Of a stretch of DNA of 64,000 nt, positions 9,163-17,666 are shown piece by piece. A model generated the notes under the pieces. The model was not told the origin of the DNA and did not search any database. It saw only the letters and a program-made list of their open reading frames with translations. This DNA is from Pseudooceanicola onchidii. GTDB lineage: Bacteria; Pseudomonadota; Alphaproteobacteria; Rhodobacterales; Rhodobacteraceae. Each line of letters starts with the position of its first letter. Positions within the stretch are counted from its first letter, which is position 1. The stretch lies in the NCBI RefSeq assembly GCF_004959925.1, contig NZ_SPUW01000001.1, positions 496,001-560,000 of the forward strand, read 5' to 3'. Made by a program: the position numbers and the translations under genes.

Positions 9163-9210
9163 CGACGAAGGGGCTGGGCGATCACCGCGCTTTGGTGCTA
9201 GCAGATCAGC

Positions 9211-10629
9211 ATGACGCTGAACCCCGCCGATCCCGCCTTTGCCGACAGCCTGCGCGACACTCTGGACGCGCGCGCCTTTCGCGATCTTGAACCCCGCTAC
9301 CTGGAAGAACCGCGTGGCACCTGGGCCGGGACGGGGGGCCTCGTGCTGGCCCCGGCGGATGTGCACGGCGTCTCGGCGATCCTGAAGGCCGCCCATGCGG
9401 CGCGTGTTCCGGTGGTGCCCTACGGCGGCGGCACCGGTCTGGTCGGCGGTCAGATCATGCCCGACGGCCCGGACCCGGTGATCCTGTCGCTGGAGCGCAT
9501 GACGGCGATCCGCAAGGTCGACCCGGTGGAGAACGTCGCGGTGGTCGAGGCCGGCGCGATCCTGGAAGACGTGCATCGCGCGGCCAACGCGCAGGGGCGC
9601 ATGTTCCCGCTGTCGCTGGCGGCCAAGGGATCGGCCCGGATTGGCGGCAACCTGGCGACCAACGCGGGCGGGGTGAACGTGCTGCGCTATGGCAACACGC
9701 GCGATCTGTGCCTCGGGATCGAGGCGGTGCTGCCGGACGGGCGCATCTGGAACGGGCTGAGCCGCCTGCGCAAGGACAACACCGGCTATGACCTGCGCAA
9801 CCTGATGATCGGGTCCGAAGGCACGCTTGGCGTCATCACCGCCGCCGCGCTGAAGCTGTTCCCGATCCCTGCCGCGCAGGGCACCGCGCTGGCGGTGGTG
9901 CCGTCGCCGCGCGCCGCGCTGGACCTGCTGGCGCTCGTGCGCGACCGCGTGGGCGAGGCAGTATCGAGCTTTGAGCTGATCGCGGGCATGGGGTTGGAGT
10001 TCCTGAAGGAGCACCTGCCGCAGATCCGCCGCCCCTTCGATCCCGCGCCGGAATGGATGGTGCTGATCGACCTGGGCCTTCCCGCCGGGCTTGACCCGCA
10101 GGAGGCCTTCGAGGCGATCTTCGAACAGGCCTGGGAGGCCGAACTGGTCACCGATGCGCTGATCGCCCAGAACCAGGCGCAGGCGACAGAGTTCTGGGAG
10201 GTGCGCGAACAGATCCCCGAGGCGAACCGCCTGGTCGGATCTGTGTCCTCGCATGACATCAGCCTGCCGCTGTCGAACCTGCCCGGCTATATCGAACGGG
10301 CCTCGGACGAGGTTGCGAAGATGGGGCCCTTCCGCATCAACTGCTTCGGCCACTTGGGCGACGGCAACCTGCACTTCAACGTCTTCCCGCCCAAGGGCGC
10401 ACCGGTGGCCGACTGGCGCCAGCACACCAAGGCGGTCAAGACGATGCTGCATGACCTGGTGCACGAGATGGAGGGGTCGGTCAGCGCGGAACATGGCCTC
10501 GGCCGGCTCAAGACCGGTGACCTGGCCCGCTATGGCGATCCGGTGAAGATCGAGATGATGCGCGCCATCAAGCAGGTCTTCGACCCGCATGGCATCATGA
10601 ACCCCGGCGCGGTGCTGCCTCAGGCCTGA
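9211..10629 (+). CDS. FAD-linked 2-hydroxyacid dehydrogenase (GlcD/D-lactate dehydrogenase family)
   Basis: 472 residues. The N-terminal FAD-binding PCMH domain (about 35-215) contains the FAD loop PYGGGTGLVGGQ and the segment NLATNAGGVNVLRYGNTRDL. The C-terminal FAD-oxidase domain has CFGHLGDGNLHFNVFPP, where the histidines serve catalysis and metal binding, and SAEHGLGRLK near the end. Such enzymes oxidise D-lactate, glycolate or D-2-hydroxyglutarate. No glcE/glcF partners are adjacent, which favours a stand-alone D-2-hydroxyglutarate or D-lactate dehydrogenase. Its stop overlaps the stop region of the opposing EcsC-like gene by ten bases. Confidence 0.93.
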   Translation: MTLNPADPAFADSLRDTLDARAFRDLEPRYLEEPRGTWAGTGGLVLAPADVHGVSAILKAAHAARVPVVPYGGGTGLVGGQIMPDGPDPVILSLERMTAIRKVDPVENVAVVEAGAILEDVHRAANAQGRMFPLSLAAKGSARIGGNLATNAGGVNVLRYGNTRDLCLGIEAVLPDGRIWNGLSRLRKDNTGYDLRNLMIGSEGTLGVITAAALKLFPIPAAQGTALAVVPSPRAALDLLALVRDRVGEAVSSFELIAGMGLEFLKEHLPQIRRPFDPAPEWMVLIDLGLPAGLDPQEAFEAIFEQAWEAELVTDALIAQNQAQATEFWEVREQIPEANRLVGSVSSHDISLPLSNLPGYIERASDEVAKMGPFRINCFGHLGDGNLHFNVFPPKGAPVADWRQHTKAVKTMLHDLVHEMEGSVSAEHGLGRLKTGDLARYGDPVKIEMMRAIKQVFDPHGIMNPGAVLPQA

Positions 10630-11423
10630 CGGATCTTGCGCTTGGACAGGCGGCGTTGCAGCCCGGCGACCAGGTCTTCGTGCGGCACGTCGGCCTCGAT
10701 CGCGATCTTGCGCAGGCGGAAATGCACGTGGGCCATTTCCTGGTAGTAGCTTGTGTAGGCATAGTTCGTCGCGGCCCCGGCCACCGCGCCCAGCACCGGC
10801 ACCGTCTGCGCGGCCAGTTTCTGTCCCAAGACGGTGGCAAAGCGCGGCGCGACCTTGGCGATCAGCCCCTTCACGGCGCCGCCCGTGACCGTCACGCGCG
10901 TGGCATAGAAGGCCAGATCTGTGCCGTCGTCTTCGGCCAGCGGCCCGGCTGCGGCGAAGACGCGGATACAGTCAAACTGCACGCTTTCGGATTCGGGATC
11001 AAAGCCATGGTCCCGCGCCACACCCTGGATCGCCCGCAACAGCACGGTCGTGGTGACCGGCAATTCGGCCATGGCGCTTGGCAGCCCGCCAAAGCCCCCG
11101 GCAGCCCCCATGGCGGTCGTGACCGCAAGGTTCAGCCAGTCGGGCTGGTCCTTCACCACCCGGCGCGATCCGTTGGCGGCGCGCATGGCCGTGCCAAGGG
11201 CCGCTTCGGTCGTGCGGTCCAGCCGGTTGCGGATGTCCTTGGGCAGGCGCTTGATCAGACCCTCGGCGCTGTCCCCGACCAGGTTGAGGATCTGAAGCCC
11301 GACACCGCCCGCGCCGCGATAGCGGCGGGCCAGGGCGTCCAGTTCGGCCTCGATGTCGATCGGGGTTGGATCGGCATCCTCGAGCAGCTGCGAGGGGATG
11401 GCCTTGGGTCTGCGGTCGGGCAC
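10620..11423 (-). CDS. EcsC-family protein
   Basis: 267 residues, EcsC family of unknown biochemical function. The sequence shows the family's amphipathic glycine-rich centre (VTTAMGAAGGFGGLPSAMAELPVTT region) and the block ATRVTVTGGAVKGLIAKVAPRFATVLGQK with a later hydrophobic stretch VPVLGAVAGAATNYAYTSYYQ. It is transcribed convergently with the hydroxyacid dehydrogenase and overlaps its end. A role at the membrane is suggested by the hydrophobic segments; nothing more specific can be said. Confidence 0.87.
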   Translation of the reverse strand: MPDRRPKAIPSQLLEDADPTPIDIEAELDALARRYRGAGGVGLQILNLVGDSAEGLIKRLPKDIRNRLDRTTEAALGTAMRAANGSRRVVKDQPDWLNLAVTTAMGAAGGFGGLPSAMAELPVTTTVLLRAIQGVARDHGFDPESESVQFDCIRVFAAAGPLAEDDGTDLAFYATRVTVTGGAVKGLIAKVAPRFATVLGQKLAAQTVPVLGAVAGAATNYAYTSYYQEMAHVHFRLRKIAIEADVPHEDLVAGLQRRLSKRKIRQA

Positions 11424-11474
11424 GTGGTCTTCCTCCGGTCTGTGAGGGTTAGATTTGGTCCCGCGCGCGCCGGA

Positions 11475-11972
11475 TCAAGGTGTCGCGGGAAGATCGCGGG
11501 TCACGTCGCCCGTCACACCGGCCCAGGATCCCTCCTGCAGCTCAAGCCCCAGGACCCGGTCGGGGTTGGTGGGCGGCGGCATCATCACGCCGGTCAGCCG
11601 GTCGAAGCCGAAGCGGCTGTAGTAGGGCGCGTCCCCCACCAGCATCACCCGCGCCCAGCCCTCGGCCTGCGCCTTGTTCAGCGACTCGGCGATCAGCAGG
11701 GCGCCCAGCCCTTCGCCCTGGTGGGTCGGGTGCACCGCGACCGGCCCCAGCAACAGCACGCGTGTACCGCCGACCAGGACCGGCCAGTACCGGATCGCAC
11801 CTGCCACGGTGCCGGCGGCATCCCGCGCCACAAGGCACAGGGCGGCAACCTTGGGCACCTCGTCACGCAGACGATAGGACGACAGCGCCTCGCGGCCCGG
11901 CGCGAAACAGAGGTCATACAGCGCCTCGACCTCCCACCAGTCCTGGGTGGATTCTTCCGATAGGGTGAACAC
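11475..11972 (-). CDS. GNAT N-acetyltransferase
   Basis: 165 residues from the GTG at 11972, chosen because GAGGGAGG lies eight bases ahead and because it leaves promoter room opposite the divergent flavin reductase; an ATG at 12029 would add 19 unconserved residues. The acetyl-CoA loop is seen in VHPTHQGEGLGALLIAES, followed by YYSRFGFDRLTG, a pattern of the YhbS-like branch of GNAT enzymes. These often have unknown small-molecule or protein substrates. Confidence 0.88.
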   Translation of the reverse strand: MFTLSEESTQDWWEVEALYDLCFAPGREALSSYRLRDEVPKVAALCLVARDAAGTVAGAIRYWPVLVGGTRVLLLGPVAVHPTHQGEGLGALLIAESLNKAQAEGWARVMLVGDAPYYSRFGFDRLTGVMMPPPTNPDRVLGLELQEGSWAGVTGDVTRDLPATP

Positions 11973-12046
11973 CCGGGCCGCCTCCCTCGTCTTTTCGGGG
12001 TTTCTTGCGGAGTAACATGGGGATACCAACAGGGCAAACAGGAGGA

Positions 12047-12658
12047 ATGCCAGTGTTCTACGAACCCAAGGACGGCCACGGCCTGCCGCACAACCCGTTC
12101 AACGCCATAGTCACGCCGCGCCCGATCGGCTGGATCTCCTCGCGCGGGGCGGATGGGGTCGACAACCTGGCGCCCTACAGCTTCTTCAACGCCGTGGCCT
12201 ATGTGCCGCCGCAGGTGATGTTCGCCTCGACCTCGTCGAAGGACGACCGCGAGTTTGGCAAGGACAGCACCGAGAACATCCGCGACACCGGATACTTCTG
12301 CGTCAACATCGTCGAATTCGACGCCCGCGACGTGATGAACAAGACCTCGGCCACGCTGCCTGCGGGCACCGACGAATTTGCCCACGCCGGGATCGAAAAG
12401 ACCGACTGCACCCTGATCCCCTGTTCGCGCGTCGCCAATGCGCCGGCGTCGCTGGAATGCCGACTGACCCAGATCGTCACGCTGGAAGGCGAGACCAACA
12501 AGCTGGTGCTGGGCGAAGTCATCGGCATCCACATGCGCGACGACTGCATGACCGACGGGATCTTTGACGTGACCAAGTTCAGCCCGCTGACCCGTCTGGG
12601 CTACCGTGACTATTCGGTCATCCGCGAGGTCTTTTCGCTGGCCCGCCCCGACGACTGA
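12047..12658 (+). CDS. Flavin reductase-like FMN-binding protein
   Basis: 203 residues. The split-barrel flavin reductase-like domain is evident: NAIVTPRPIGWISSRGADGVDNLAPYSFFNAV holds the FMN-phosphate region, and FCVNIVEFDARDVMN follows. Members bind FMN and either reduce flavin for a partner oxygenase or act as FMN-binding oxidoreductases; no partner oxygenase is adjacent. ATG 12047 is supported by AGGAGG directly upstream. The opposing acetyltransferase is divergent. Confidence 0.92.
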   Translation: MPVFYEPKDGHGLPHNPFNAIVTPRPIGWISSRGADGVDNLAPYSFFNAVAYVPPQVMFASTSSKDDREFGKDSTENIRDTGYFCVNIVEFDARDVMNKTSATLPAGTDEFAHAGIEKTDCTLIPCSRVANAPASLECRLTQIVTLEGETNKLVLGEVIGIHMRDDCMTDGIFDVTKFSPLTRLGYRDYSVIREVFSLARPDD

Positions 12659-12713
12659 GCCAAGGGTTAACGTGGCCTAAATCGAGGGGCGCTATATCCG
12701 CATCATACAACGT

Positions 12714-13505
12714 ATGGGGCAGGGTATGGATCGTCACCTTCTGATCGCAGGGCAGGGCCGCGCCGGCAGCACCCTGTTCTACAGCATGATGCAACACGCG
12801 CTTTCGGGGTTTACGATGCCCGAGACCGAGGTGCGGGCAGGCGGCTTCCTGTCGCTGCCCGGCAATGTCTGCACCAAGCGGCCCTATGACATCTTTGATT
12901 TCGCCAAGTTGGCCGAAGCCGCCGAGGGCCGCAAGCAGCTGGACCTGATCGTCACGCTGCGCGACCCGCGCGATGTCCTGACCTCGATGCACAAGGCCGT
13001 GCCGGACGACTATTTCTATTCGGCGGACCTGACCTACAACATCCACACCCCCGGCGGCCCGAAGAAGACCATGCCGGGGCTGATCCTGGTGCACATGGCG
13101 ATCCTCGAGGCGCTGAAGTCCGGCCTTCTGCCGCGCGGGGCCTTCCTGTTGAAATACGAACACCTCGTCGCGGACCCGGACCGGATCCAGGCCATGCTGG
13201 CCGAAGGCATGGGCCTCGACTTCCACGCCCGCTTCTCGGATTTCCACAAGCGCGACGTGGATGCCTCGATGGACCGGGCGATGAACGGGCTGCGGCCGGT
13301 GGACGGCAAACAGATCGAAAAGTGGCGCGCGCCCAAGCATCGCACCCGGATCATCGACCAGTTCACCCGCTTCCCGACCCTTCATGATATCGTCATCGAC
13401 CTGGGCTACGAACCCGACACCAGCTGGTTTGATGCCTTGCGCGAGGAAACGGCCGACTTGGACACGCAAAACGTGTCCCGGGTGCAACGCCGCGCCGGAC
13501 TTTAA
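12714..13505 (+). CDS. PAPS-dependent sulfotransferase family protein, paralogue 1
   Basis: 263 residues. The 5'-phosphosulfate-binding loop is GQGRAGST (about 13-20) and the 3'-phosphate-binding motif is LRDPRDVLTS (about 82-91), together a sulfotransferase-type fold. KYEHLVADP and HRTRIIDQFTRFPTLHDIV are shared with the next gene. Sulfotransferases move sulfate from PAPS to a hydroxyl or amine, for example on a surface glycan. No signal peptide is seen, so it is probably cytosolic. The ATG at 12726 is an alternative start. Forms a tandem duplicate with the following gene; the acceptor is unknown. Confidence 0.83.
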   Translation: MGQGMDRHLLIAGQGRAGSTLFYSMMQHALSGFTMPETEVRAGGFLSLPGNVCTKRPYDIFDFAKLAEAAEGRKQLDLIVTLRDPRDVLTSMHKAVPDDYFYSADLTYNIHTPGGPKKTMPGLILVHMAILEALKSGLLPRGAFLLKYEHLVADPDRIQAMLAEGMGLDFHARFSDFHKRDVDASMDRAMNGLRPVDGKQIEKWRAPKHRTRIIDQFTRFPTLHDIVIDLGYEPDTSWFDALREETADLDTQNVSRVQRRAGL

Positions 13506-13551
13506 CCGGGCCGAAATCCCTGCCGCCAACCTATGTCGAAAGACAAAAATA

Positions 13552-14310
13552 ATGGTGGCGGGAATGCACAGGCATCTTTTGGTTACAGGACAGTCGCAGG
13601 CGGGCAGTTCGCTGCTGTACAGCATGCTGCAAAGGGCGTTGCGGGATTTCAACATCCCGGGGCCGGAGTTCCCGGCGCGGGCGGTGATCCACATGCCCGG
13701 CAACACCTGTTCGCGGCGCGGTCACGACCTGTTCGATTTCGACCGGATCGTTGCGGCGGCCGAGGGGCGCAAGCGGCTGGACGCGATCGTCATGCTGCGC
13801 GATCCGCGCGACATCCTGACCAGCTATGACGCGCGCCTGCCGGACGACTACGTCTGTGCCGCGGATCGCAGTTACTTCGTCAACGCCCAGGGTGGCCCGC
13901 AGCAGATCCTGCCCGGCGTGCTGGAAATCCATGCGCAGATCGCCGCGCTGGCCGCGTCCGACAGTCTTCCGCAGGGGGTCATCCTGCTGAAATACGAACA
14001 CCTCGTCGATGAACCGCGCCGGGTGCAGAACCTGCTGGCCGATTGTCTTGAACTGACCTTCGACGGCGATTTCAGCCAGTACCACCCCCGAGAGATCGCC
14101 ACGCACGGGCCCGAGCTGACGGGCGTGCGCCCGGCCGACGCCCCGCGCGAGGCACGCTGGCGGCTGGCCTATCACCGCGACCGGATCATCGACCAGTTCA
14201 CCCGTTTCCCGGCGCTGCACCAGATCGTCGAGGATCTGGGATACGAAGAGGACAGAAGCTGGTTCGATCGTTTCGTTGCGGAAGAGGGCGTGGCCGCGGT
14301 CAGCGCCTGA
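13552..14310 (+). CDS. PAPS-dependent sulfotransferase family protein, paralogue 2
   Basis: 252 residues and collinear with the preceding gene: RHLLVTGQSQAGSS aligns with its phosphosulfate loop, LRDPRDILTS with its 3'-phosphate motif, LLKYEHLVDEP and IIDQFTRFPALHQIVEDLGYE with its C-terminal half. The P-loop has Gln-Ser-Gln-Ala in place of Gln-Gly-Arg-Ala, so the basic residue of that loop is lost. The gap of 46 bases to paralogue 1 and a strong terminator after it suggest one transcript. ATG 13564 is an alternative start with a GGCGGG ahead. Acceptor unknown. Confidence 0.82.
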   Translation: MVAGMHRHLLVTGQSQAGSSLLYSMLQRALRDFNIPGPEFPARAVIHMPGNTCSRRGHDLFDFDRIVAAAEGRKRLDAIVMLRDPRDILTSYDARLPDDYVCAADRSYFVNAQGGPQQILPGVLEIHAQIAALAASDSLPQGVILLKYEHLVDEPRRVQNLLADCLELTFDGDFSQYHPREIATHGPELTGVRPADAPREARWRLAYHRDRIIDQFTRFPALHQIVEDLGYEEDRSWFDRFVAEEGVAAVSA

Positions 14311-14330
14311 TCCCACCAGTCTAGAAAAAG

Positions 14331-14366
14331 AAACCCCCGCCCGGCTTCACACCGGGCGGGGGTTTT
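14331..14366. terminator. Bidirectional rho-independent terminator
   Basis: A 14-base perfect stem (AAACCCCCGCCCGG / CCGGGCGGGGGTTT) with a seven-base loop, flanked by A and T runs. It lies between the converging sulfotransferase 2 and SulP genes and can serve both strands. Confidence 0.9.
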
Positions 14367-14384
14367 CGTGTCAGAGCCCCGGGG

Positions 14385-16013
14385 TCAGTGACCGCCCAGG
14401 ATCCCGGTCCGCACGTCGTAATCGACCGCCAGCCCATAGTCCGGGTCATCGGCGCTGTCGACCATCAGGTGCCCGGCCTTCTTGAGCAGCCGGTGACAGT
14501 CGCGGCTCAGGTGGCGCAACTGAATCTTCTTGCCTGCCGCCTCGTACTTGATCGCCACGGCTTCGATCGCCTGCAGGGCGGACTGATCGACCACCCGGCT
14601 GTCGGCGAAGTCGACGATCACGAGGCCCGGGTCGGTCTTCACGTCGAAAAGCTCCACGAACCCGTCGGACGACCCGAAGAAAAGCGGCCCCTGCACCTGG
14701 TAGACCTTGGCGCCCTCGGGCGTGGCATAGGTCTTGGCGTGGATGCGCCGGGCGTTGTTCCAGGCATAGGCGAGGGCCGAGACGATGACCCCCACGACCA
14801 CCGCCACCGCGAGGTCGGCATAAACCGTCACACCCGTCACCAGAACGATCACCACCGCATCCGTCAGCGGCACCCGCGCCAGGATGCGCAGCGAATTCCA
14901 CGCGAAGGTGCCGATCACCACCATGAACATCACGCCGACCAGCGCCGCCAGCGGGATCTGTTCGATCAGCGGTGAGGCGAAGAGGATGAACGCAAGCAGG
15001 AACAGCGCCGCCGCGATCCCCGCGATCCGCGTCCGTCCGCCGGATTTCACGTTGATCATCGACTGTCCGATCATGGCGCAGCCGCCCATGCCGCCGAAGA
15101 AGCCGGTCACGATGTTCGCCGCGCCCTGCGCCACGCATTCCTGGCTGGCGCCGCCGCGCTGGTTGGTCATCTCTCCGACCAGGTTGAGCGTCAGCAGCGA
15201 TTCAATCAGACCGATCGCGGCCAGGATCACGGCGTAGGGCAGGATGATCTCGAAGGTCTCCCAGGTCAGCGGCACCATGGGGATGTGGAAGGGGGGCAGG
15301 CCGCCTTCGATCGAGGCCATGTCGCCCACGCGCGGCACGTCCAGCCCGAAGGCGATGACGATGGCAGCGATGATGCCGATGCCCGCCAGGGGCGCGGGGA
15401 TGACCTTGGTGATCCGGGGCATGACCCATATGATCGCCATGGTCGCCGCGACCAGCGCCAGCATCAGCGCCAGGGGGCCGCCCGACAGCCAGGCCCCTCC
15501 GCCCGCGCCGTGGCCGGTGTTTTCGACCGTGCCTGGCACCTTGAACTGGGTCAGCTGCGCCAGGAAGATCACGATGGCCAGCCCGTTGACGAAGCCCAGC
15601 ATGACCGGGTGCGGCACCAGCCGGATGAACTTGCCCCATCTCATCACGCCCGCGAAAACCTGCAGGATGCCCATCAGCACCACGGTCGCGAAGAGGTATT
15701 CCACGCCGTGTTCCGCCACCAGCGCCACCATCACGACCGCCAGCGCCCCCGTCGCGCCCGAGATCATGCCCGGACGTCCGCCGAAGACCGCGGTGATCAG
15801 GCCCACCATGAAGGCCGCGTAGAGGCCGACCAGCGGGTGCACCCCCGCCACGAAGGCAAAGGCCACCGCCTCGGGCACCAGGGCGAGCGCGACGGTCAGG
15901 CCCGACAGCAGCTCGATCCGGATGCGCGAAGGGGTCATGGGTTCGCCCGGCGAGAGGCGCAGGTCGGGCAGGGTGATGCGGTCGGTGAACGCGGCCAGGG
16001 GGGATCGGGACAT
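14385..16013 (-). CDS. SulP-family inorganic anion transporter with STAS domain
   Basis: 542 residues. SulP proteins carry sulfate, bicarbonate or related anions across the inner membrane. Ten or more membrane spans occupy about residues 25-400; family signatures include LVPEAVAFAFVAGVHPLVGLYA and GGMGGCAMIGQSMINVKSGG. A C-terminal STAS domain (about 430-530) contains VIVDFADSRVVDQSALQAI. ATG 16013 with AAAAGG ahead is preferred to a longer reading that starts at 16076. Convergent to two sulfotransferase genes, which makes sulfate a natural guess, but bicarbonate transport is equally compatible. Confidence 0.93.
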   Translation of the reverse strand: MSRSPLAAFTDRITLPDLRLSPGEPMTPSRIRIELLSGLTVALALVPEAVAFAFVAGVHPLVGLYAAFMVGLITAVFGGRPGMISGATGALAVVMVALVAEHGVEYLFATVVLMGILQVFAGVMRWGKFIRLVPHPVMLGFVNGLAIVIFLAQLTQFKVPGTVENTGHGAGGGAWLSGGPLALMLALVAATMAIIWVMPRITKVIPAPLAGIGIIAAIVIAFGLDVPRVGDMASIEGGLPPFHIPMVPLTWETFEIILPYAVILAAIGLIESLLTLNLVGEMTNQRGGASQECVAQGAANIVTGFFGGMGGCAMIGQSMINVKSGGRTRIAGIAAALFLLAFILFASPLIEQIPLAALVGVMFMVVIGTFAWNSLRILARVPLTDAVVIVLVTGVTVYADLAVAVVVGVIVSALAYAWNNARRIHAKTYATPEGAKVYQVQGPLFFGSSDGFVELFDVKTDPGLVIVDFADSRVVDQSALQAIEAVAIKYEAAGKKIQLRHLSRDCHRLLKKAGHLMVDSADDPDYGLAVDYDVRTGILGGH

Positions 16014-16138
16014 CGGAAGCCTTTTGGGGGATCTTGGGGTTGAGCGCGGGATAGCGGATGGGCCGCAGTGCAGCAACCCCGGCGGGGGGCATGGGGCGCT
16101 GGCAGGCCAAGCCGATGCGCATATGGCACGCCGCGACC

Positions 16139-16181
16139 GGGGCGCTGCCCCGGACCCCGAGGAATTTCCGACCAGAAGAAG
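16139..16181 (+). repeat. REP-like intergenic repeat, copy 2
   Basis: Shares GGGGCGCTGCCCC, the CCCCGAGG block and the end CGACCAGAAGAAG with the copy at 8211-8268, lacking the middle spacer of that copy. It lies in the divergent gap between the SulP and mtnP genes. Confidence 0.6.
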
Positions 16182-16255
16182 GCGGCGGCGGTGGCTTGTC
16201 CTTGGCGCCGGGGCGGGTCACAACGGGGCATCGGGTGGAGCCGAGGGAGCGCACC

Positions 16256-17125
<870 letters not shown>

Positions 17126-17126
17126 G

Positions 17127-17660
17127 ATGAGCAAGACCGTCAAGGATTACATCCGCACCATCCCGGATTTCCCGCACGAGGGCATCATGTTCCGCGATGT
17201 CACGACGCTTTTTGCCGACCCGCGCGGGTTTCGCATGGCGATCGACCAGCTGGTCGCGCCCTTTGCCGGACAGCGCATCGACAAGGTCGTGGGGCTGGAG
17301 GCGCGGGGCTTCATCCTGGGCGGCGCGGTCGCCCACCAGCTGTCGACCGGGTTCGTTCCGGTGCGCAAGGCGGGCAAACTGCCGGGGCGCGTGATCGCGC
17401 AGGATTACACGCTGGAATACGGTCAGGCGCGGGTCGAGATCCACGATGACGCCATCCGCCCCGGCGAACGCATCCTGATCGTCGACGACCTTCTGGCGAC
17501 CGGCGGCACGGCCGAGGCCGGGATCAAGCTGATCCGTCAGCTGGGCGGAGAGATCATGGGCTGCGCCTTCATCGTCGACCTGCCCGAGCTGGGCGGCCGC
17601 AAGCGGCTTGAGGCCATGGGCCTGCCACTGATCACCCTGTGTGACTTCGACGGGGCCTGA
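17127..17660 (+). CDS. apt: Adenine phosphoribosyltransferase
   Basis: 177 residues. It joins adenine to PRPP to form AMP. The PRPP-binding motif is [17 protein letters not shown] (about 112-128), and [19 protein letters not shown] (about 55-73) is the conserved adenine-enzyme block. Start ATG lies two bases after the mtnP stop, so the two genes are surely co-transcribed, and adenine released by MtnP feeds this enzyme directly. Confidence 0.96.
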   Translation: MSKTVKDYIRTIPDFPHEGIMFRDVTTLFADPRGFRMAIDQLVAPFAGQRIDKVVGLEARGFILGGAVAHQLSTGFVPVRKAGKLPGRVIAQDYTLEYGQARVEIHDDAIRPGERILIVDDLLATGGTAEAGIKLIRQLGGEIMGCAFIVDLPELGGRKRLEAMGLPLITLCDFDGA

Positions 17661-17666
17661 CCGGCG

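Noticed and set aside
8293-10590. 765-codon minus-strand open frame
   Set aside because: Lies antisense to the MBL hydrolase and hydroxyacid dehydrogenase, both with clear family motifs; no ribosome-binding site.
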